Positions 15,425 to 18,234 of a stretch of DNA of 18,234 bases are shown here, piece after piece. The position numbers and the translations under genes are program-made. The DNA lies in assembly GCA_041591915.1 (NCBI GenBank), contig JBFHRB010000032.1:1-18234 (forward strand). Direction: 5' to 3'. The DNA comes from JBFHRB01 sp041591915 (GTDB lineage: Bacteria > Actinomycetota > Nitriliruptoria > Nitriliruptorales > Nitriliruptoraceae). The notes under the pieces were generated by a model. It did not search any database and was not told the origin of the DNA. It saw only the letters and a list, made by a program, of their open reading frames with translations. Position 1 is the first letter of the stretch. Each line of letters starts with the position of its first letter.

Positions 15425-15430
15425 TAGCGT
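15425..15430 (+). promoter_or_regulatory. Candidate -10 box for the large LPATG amidohydrolase gene
   Basis: TAGCGT ends 24 nt before the ATG at 15455, with AGGGG in between as SD. It lies in the 79-nt divergent spacer shared with the phosphatase gene. Confidence 0.4.
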
Positions 15431-15454
15431 CACCGCCGTCTCACAGGGGTCCGC

Positions 15455-17899
15455 ATGCCGCACGCCGTTCGCCGTCCGCTGCTCGTCCTGCTCGCGGCGG
15501 TGACCGCGGCGACCACGTTCCTCGTCGGCGTACCGCCCGCCGAGGCGCAGTCCCCAGCGGACGAGTTCCCGTTCGCGCGGCCGCGGACGACCACGCCGCA
15601 GGACCGCTGGCACATGGCCGGCGGCTGCTACACGGTCGACGCGCTGAACGCCTCGGCGTCGCTGCGGCGCGACGGCGGCGCCTACACGGCGACCGGCGAC
15701 AGCACCGACGCGGAGCCGTTCCACTTCCAGGCCACCGACCTCGGCATCTACCTGCTGTACGGCACGGCCGAGGACTTCATGGGCGTGACCGGCACGCCGC
15801 TCAACCGCAGCGTCAGCATCGCGGGCTCCCCGTCGACCTCGACCGAGTGGGTGATCGACGGCGACGGGCCCTTCACGCTGTCACCACTCGACACGGGCGA
15901 GTCGCTCGTCGCCGACCCCGACGGGACCCTGCGCCTCGTGGCGTCCGACGCCGCCGAGGTCGCCACGGCAGGGCAGTTCGGCTTCACGCTGACGACCGGC
16001 TGCGCCGCCTACCCCGAGGTGGAGATCAACATCTCGGGCCAGCACCCCACCGGCCCGTTCCCCACCGCGGAGACGCGCGGCTACGCCGAGGCGCACATGC
16101 ACGGCATGGCCTACGAGTTCCTGGGTGGCGGCGCGCACTGCGGCAAGCCGTGGGACCGTTACGGCGTCGCGTTCGCGCTCGTCGACTGCCCCGACCACGA
16201 GGGCAACGGCTTCGGCGCGGTGCTCGAGGCCGCGACGAGCGGCGACCAGGACGGGCACGACCCCGTCGGCTGGCCGACGTTCGTGGACTGGCCCGCCCCG
16301 CGGTCGCTGACGCACGAGCAGTCCTACCACCGCTGGACCGAGCGGGCCTGGCGCGGTGGGCTGCGGCTGTACGTGAACCTGTTCGTCGAGAACCGCGTGC
16401 TGTGCGAGCTCTACCCGGTCAAGAAGAACGACTGCAACGAGATGAACTCCGTGCGGCTGCAGATGCAGCGCATCGAGGAGATGCAGGACTACATCGACGC
16501 CCAGTACGGCGGTCCCGGCCGGGGCTGGTTCCGGCTCGTGGACGACCCGTTCGAGGCGCGCAAGGTCATCAACGAGGGCCGGCTGGCGGTCGTCCGCGGG
16601 ATCGAGGTCTCGGAGCTGTTCAACTGCCGCAGCTTCGCGGACCAGCCGCTGTGCACCCAGGCCGACATCGACGCCCAGTTGCAGGAGGTCTGGGACGCGG
16701 GCGTGCGCCAGATGGAGCTGCTGAACAAGTTCGACACGGCCCTGGCCGGCGTGGCCGGCGACAGCGGGTCGACCGGGATGCTGACCAACCAGGGCAACTT
16801 CGCCTCCAGCGGCTCCTACCTCGACATGGAGACCTGCCCGGACTCCCACGGCGAGGGCGTCCACGACAACGAGCAGGCCACGTTCCCCGGCCCCGCGTCC
16901 GAGCGCGACGCACTGTTCGGCGGTATCAGCCAGGTCTTCGGCCAGGGACCATTCACCCCACCGCTGTACCCGTCGCCGCCGCACTGCAACACCGTGGGCC
17001 TGCTCCCGCTCGGCAGCTACGTCATCGAGCGGATGGCCGAGATGGGCATGATCTTCGACCCCGACCACATGAGCGTGAAGGCGCGCAAGCAGGCCCTCGA
17101 CCTGACCGAGGCGCTGGACTACCCGGGCGTCGCGTCGAGCCACACGTGGTCGACACCCGACGCCTACCCGCGCATCCAGGCGGCCGGCGGGTTCATCGCG
17201 CCGTACGCGGGCGGCTCGGAGGGCTTCGTCAACAAGTGGCAGCGCCACCGTGACGAGCGTGACCCGCGCTACCTGTTCGGGATCGGCTGGGGCGCCGACG
17301 CCAACGGCCTCGGCTCGCAGGGCAGCCCGCGCGGCGCGGACGTGCCCAACCCCGTCACCTACCCGTTCACCGGGTTCGGTGGCGTGACGATCGACCAGCA
17401 GGTCAGCGGCGAGCGCGTCTACGACATCAACGTCGACGGCGTCGCCCACTACGGCCTCTACCCCGACTGGGTGGAGGACCTGCGCATGATCGCCGGCGAC
17501 CAGATCGTCGAGGACCTCGAGCTCGGTGCCGAGGCGTACCTGCACACCTGGGAGCGGGCCATGGGCGTGCCGGAGGACGGCTGCCGGTCCGACGTGACCG
17601 CGGTCGACGCCGCGGCCGTGGACACGCTGCAGGACGGCGACTCGATCGAGACGGTGCTGATGACGCTCGGCCAACCCGTGAGCCGGACGAACAACGTCTA
17701 CGAGTTCTGCGTGGGTGCGGACAAGCAGCGGGTCACCGTCACGTTCGCGAGCGACTGCACGGCGGCGGACGTGCGCTCCGCCGCGGCGGCCGCGCCGCAA
17801 CCGCCTCCCCCGCCCCTGCCGGCGACCGGCGGCGGGGCGGCAGCGATCGCGATCGGCCTGCTCGCCGCGGCGGGGGTGCTGGGACGCCGACGGGACTAG
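15455..17899 (+). CDS. Large secreted amidohydrolase-superfamily protein (peptidase M19-like) with LPATG anchor
   Basis: An 814-residue exported protein with a signal peptide (about 1-32, ending PAEAQS). About 35-190 is a beta-rich domain. About 205-700 looks like a metal-dependent hydrolase of the amidohydrolase/membrane-dipeptidase kind: AHMHG (H214, H216), RGIEVSE (E384), FDPDHMS (D535, H538), ASSHTW (H563) and GIGWGADANG (D615) occur in the expected order. Near the C-terminus GDSIETVLMTLGQPV resembles the short SmpA/OmlA-type fold. A Pro-rich linker leads to LPATG (788-792), a hydrophobic stretch and RRRD, a sortase signal. ATG 15455 has AGGGG upstream. Several cysteines suggest disulfides outside the cell. 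The substrate is unknown; the dipeptidase resemblance is remote. The stop shares CTAG with the next, convergent gene. Confidence 0.85.
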   Translation: MPHAVRRPLLVLLAAVTAATTFLVGVPPAEAQSPADEFPFARPRTTTPQDRWHMAGGCYTVDALNASASLRRDGGAYTATGDSTDAEPFHFQATDLGIYLLYGTAEDFMGVTGTPLNRSVSIAGSPSTSTEWVIDGDGPFTLSPLDTGESLVADPDGTLRLVASDAAEVATAGQFGFTLTTGCAAYPEVEINISGQHPTGPFPTAETRGYAEAHMHGMAYEFLGGGAHCGKPWDRYGVAFALVDCPDHEGNGFGAVLEAATSGDQDGHDPVGWPTFVDWPAPRSLTHEQSYHRWTERAWRGGLRLYVNLFVENRVLCELYPVKKNDCNEMNSVRLQMQRIEEMQDYIDAQYGGPGRGWFRLVDDPFEARKVINEGRLAVVRGIEVSELFNCRSFADQPLCTQADIDAQLQEVWDAGVRQMELLNKFDTALAGVAGDSGSTGMLTNQGNFASSGSYLDMETCPDSHGEGVHDNEQATFPGPASERDALFGGISQVFGQGPFTPPLYPSPPHCNTVGLLPLGSYVIERMAEMGMIFDPDHMSVKARKQALDLTEALDYPGVASSHTWSTPDAYPRIQAAGGFIAPYAGGSEGFVNKWQRHRDERDPRYLFGIGWGADANGLGSQGSPRGADVPNPVTYPFTGFGGVTIDQQVSGERVYDINVDGVAHYGLYPDWVEDLRMIAGDQIVEDLELGAEAYLHTWERAMGVPEDGCRSDVTAVDAAAVDTLQDGDSIETVLMTLGQPVSRTNNVYEFCVGADKQRVTVTFASDCTAADVRSAAAAAPQPPPPPLPATGGGAAAIAIGLLAAAGVLGRRRD

Positions 17900-18234
17900 C
17901 CGGCCCCGTAGCCCTCGAGCAGCGTGGCGAACTCGTCCGCCTCGGTCGCCAGCGCCCGGCTCACGGCGTCGGCCCGTGCCGCCAGCATCGTCCGCTTGAT
18001 CGCCCGCAGCGACGCGAGGGGGTGCTCGGCGATCCGGGCAGCGAGGGCGAGCGTGTCGGCGAGCACGTCGTCGCAGACCCGCAGCGCCAGCCCGGTCCGG
18101 ACCGCCTCCTCGGCCGAGAGCCAGTCCCCCGTGAGCAGCAGCTCCGCCGCACGCTGGGGGCCCATGATCGCCGGCAGCAGCAGGCTGCTGGCCGCCTCGG
18201 GGGCGACGCCCATCGGCGCGAACGGGGCGCGGAA
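17896..18234 (-). CDS. Enoyl-CoA hydratase/isomerase, C-terminal part (cut by window edge)
   Basis: The reading frame enters from beyond base 18234; about 112 residues are visible. They match the C-terminal half of crotonase-family proteins: FRAPFAPMGVAPEAASSLLLP, then GPQRAAELLLTGDWLSAEEAVRTGLALRVCDD, followed by the helical tail. Such enzymes hydrate or isomerise acyl-CoA double bonds, for example in fatty acid breakdown. The Glu in VAPEAASS lies where crotonases commonly carry a catalytic acid, so the protein may be active. The first half, with the CoA-binding oxyanion motif, is outside the window, so the exact reaction cannot be told. Its TAG stop lies in the CTAG shared with the preceding gene. 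Confidence 0.9.
   Translation of the reverse strand, partial: FRAPFAPMGVAPEAASSLLLPAIMGPQRAAELLLTGDWLSAEEAVRTGLALRVCDDVLADTLALAARIAEHPLASLRAIKRTMLAARADAVSRALATEADEFATLLEGYGAG

Noticed and set aside
15881..17800. 639-codon minus-strand open frame opposite the M19-like gene
   Set aside because: Shadow frame; the plus-strand gene has a signal peptide, ordered motifs and a sortase tail.
1..18234. CRISPR arrays, tRNA or rRNA genes, insertion sequences, prophage genes
   Set aside because: No regularly spaced repeats, no recognisable tRNA or rRNA segments, and no transposase, integrase or phage-type proteins were found in any frame.

Overview
The window is an 18.2 kb stretch of very GC-rich, tightly packed bacterial chromosome. 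GTG starts are common, Shine-Dalgarno (SD) sites are purine-rich, and -10-like boxes have the form TANNNT. Two secreted proteins end in LPATG sortase signals, which implies a Gram-positive wall. Together these point to an actinobacterium (Actinomycetota), perhaps one of the deeper-branching classes; the genus cannot be read from the sequence. There are 14 protein genes (the last one cut by the window edge), no gap above about 100 bases, and no RNA gene, insertion sequence, CRISPR array or phage gene.

Layout. (1) Bases 46-5811, minus strand: cysD, a cysN-cysC fusion and a second free-standing cysC, joined by 1-nt TGATG overlaps. Then come a phosphofructokinase with the residues of pyrophosphate-using enzymes and a MalK-like ABC ATPase with damaged motifs. 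(2) 5911-7206, plus strand: a proline-rich membrane protein and a small soluble protein, both unrecognised. (3) 7186-10274, minus strand: a protein of TPR-like helices with a catalytically dead cyclase-homology domain, then a secreted PHP-type metallohydrolase with an LPATG anchor. (4) 10369-13452, plus strand: a YbjN-family protein, an HtrA-like serine protease with no export signal, and a soluble GAF sensor histidine kinase. (5) 13449-15375, minus strand: an HCxxGKDRTG protein phosphatase and a tRNA-dihydrouridine synthase. (6) 15455-17899, plus strand: a large secreted amidohydrolase-superfamily protein with an almost identical LPATGGGAAA anchor. (7) 17896-18234, minus strand: the C-terminal part of an enoyl-CoA hydratase/isomerase.

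How the genes may work together. The first block makes PAPS from sulfate and ATP. ATP sulfurylase (CysD plus the CysN part) releases pyrophosphate, and the next gene looks like a phosphofructokinase that uses pyrophosphate. This suggests, but does not prove, that pyrophosphate from sulfate activation is reused in glycolysis; it is the most interesting idea in the window. The second cysC may be needed because the APS-kinase domain fused to CysN has lost a conserved motif. Other points of interest are the dead cyclase domain beside a secreted metallohydrolase, the matched LPATG anchors, convergent genes sharing one CTAG as both stops, and a recurring -10-like box 23-24 nt before start codons.
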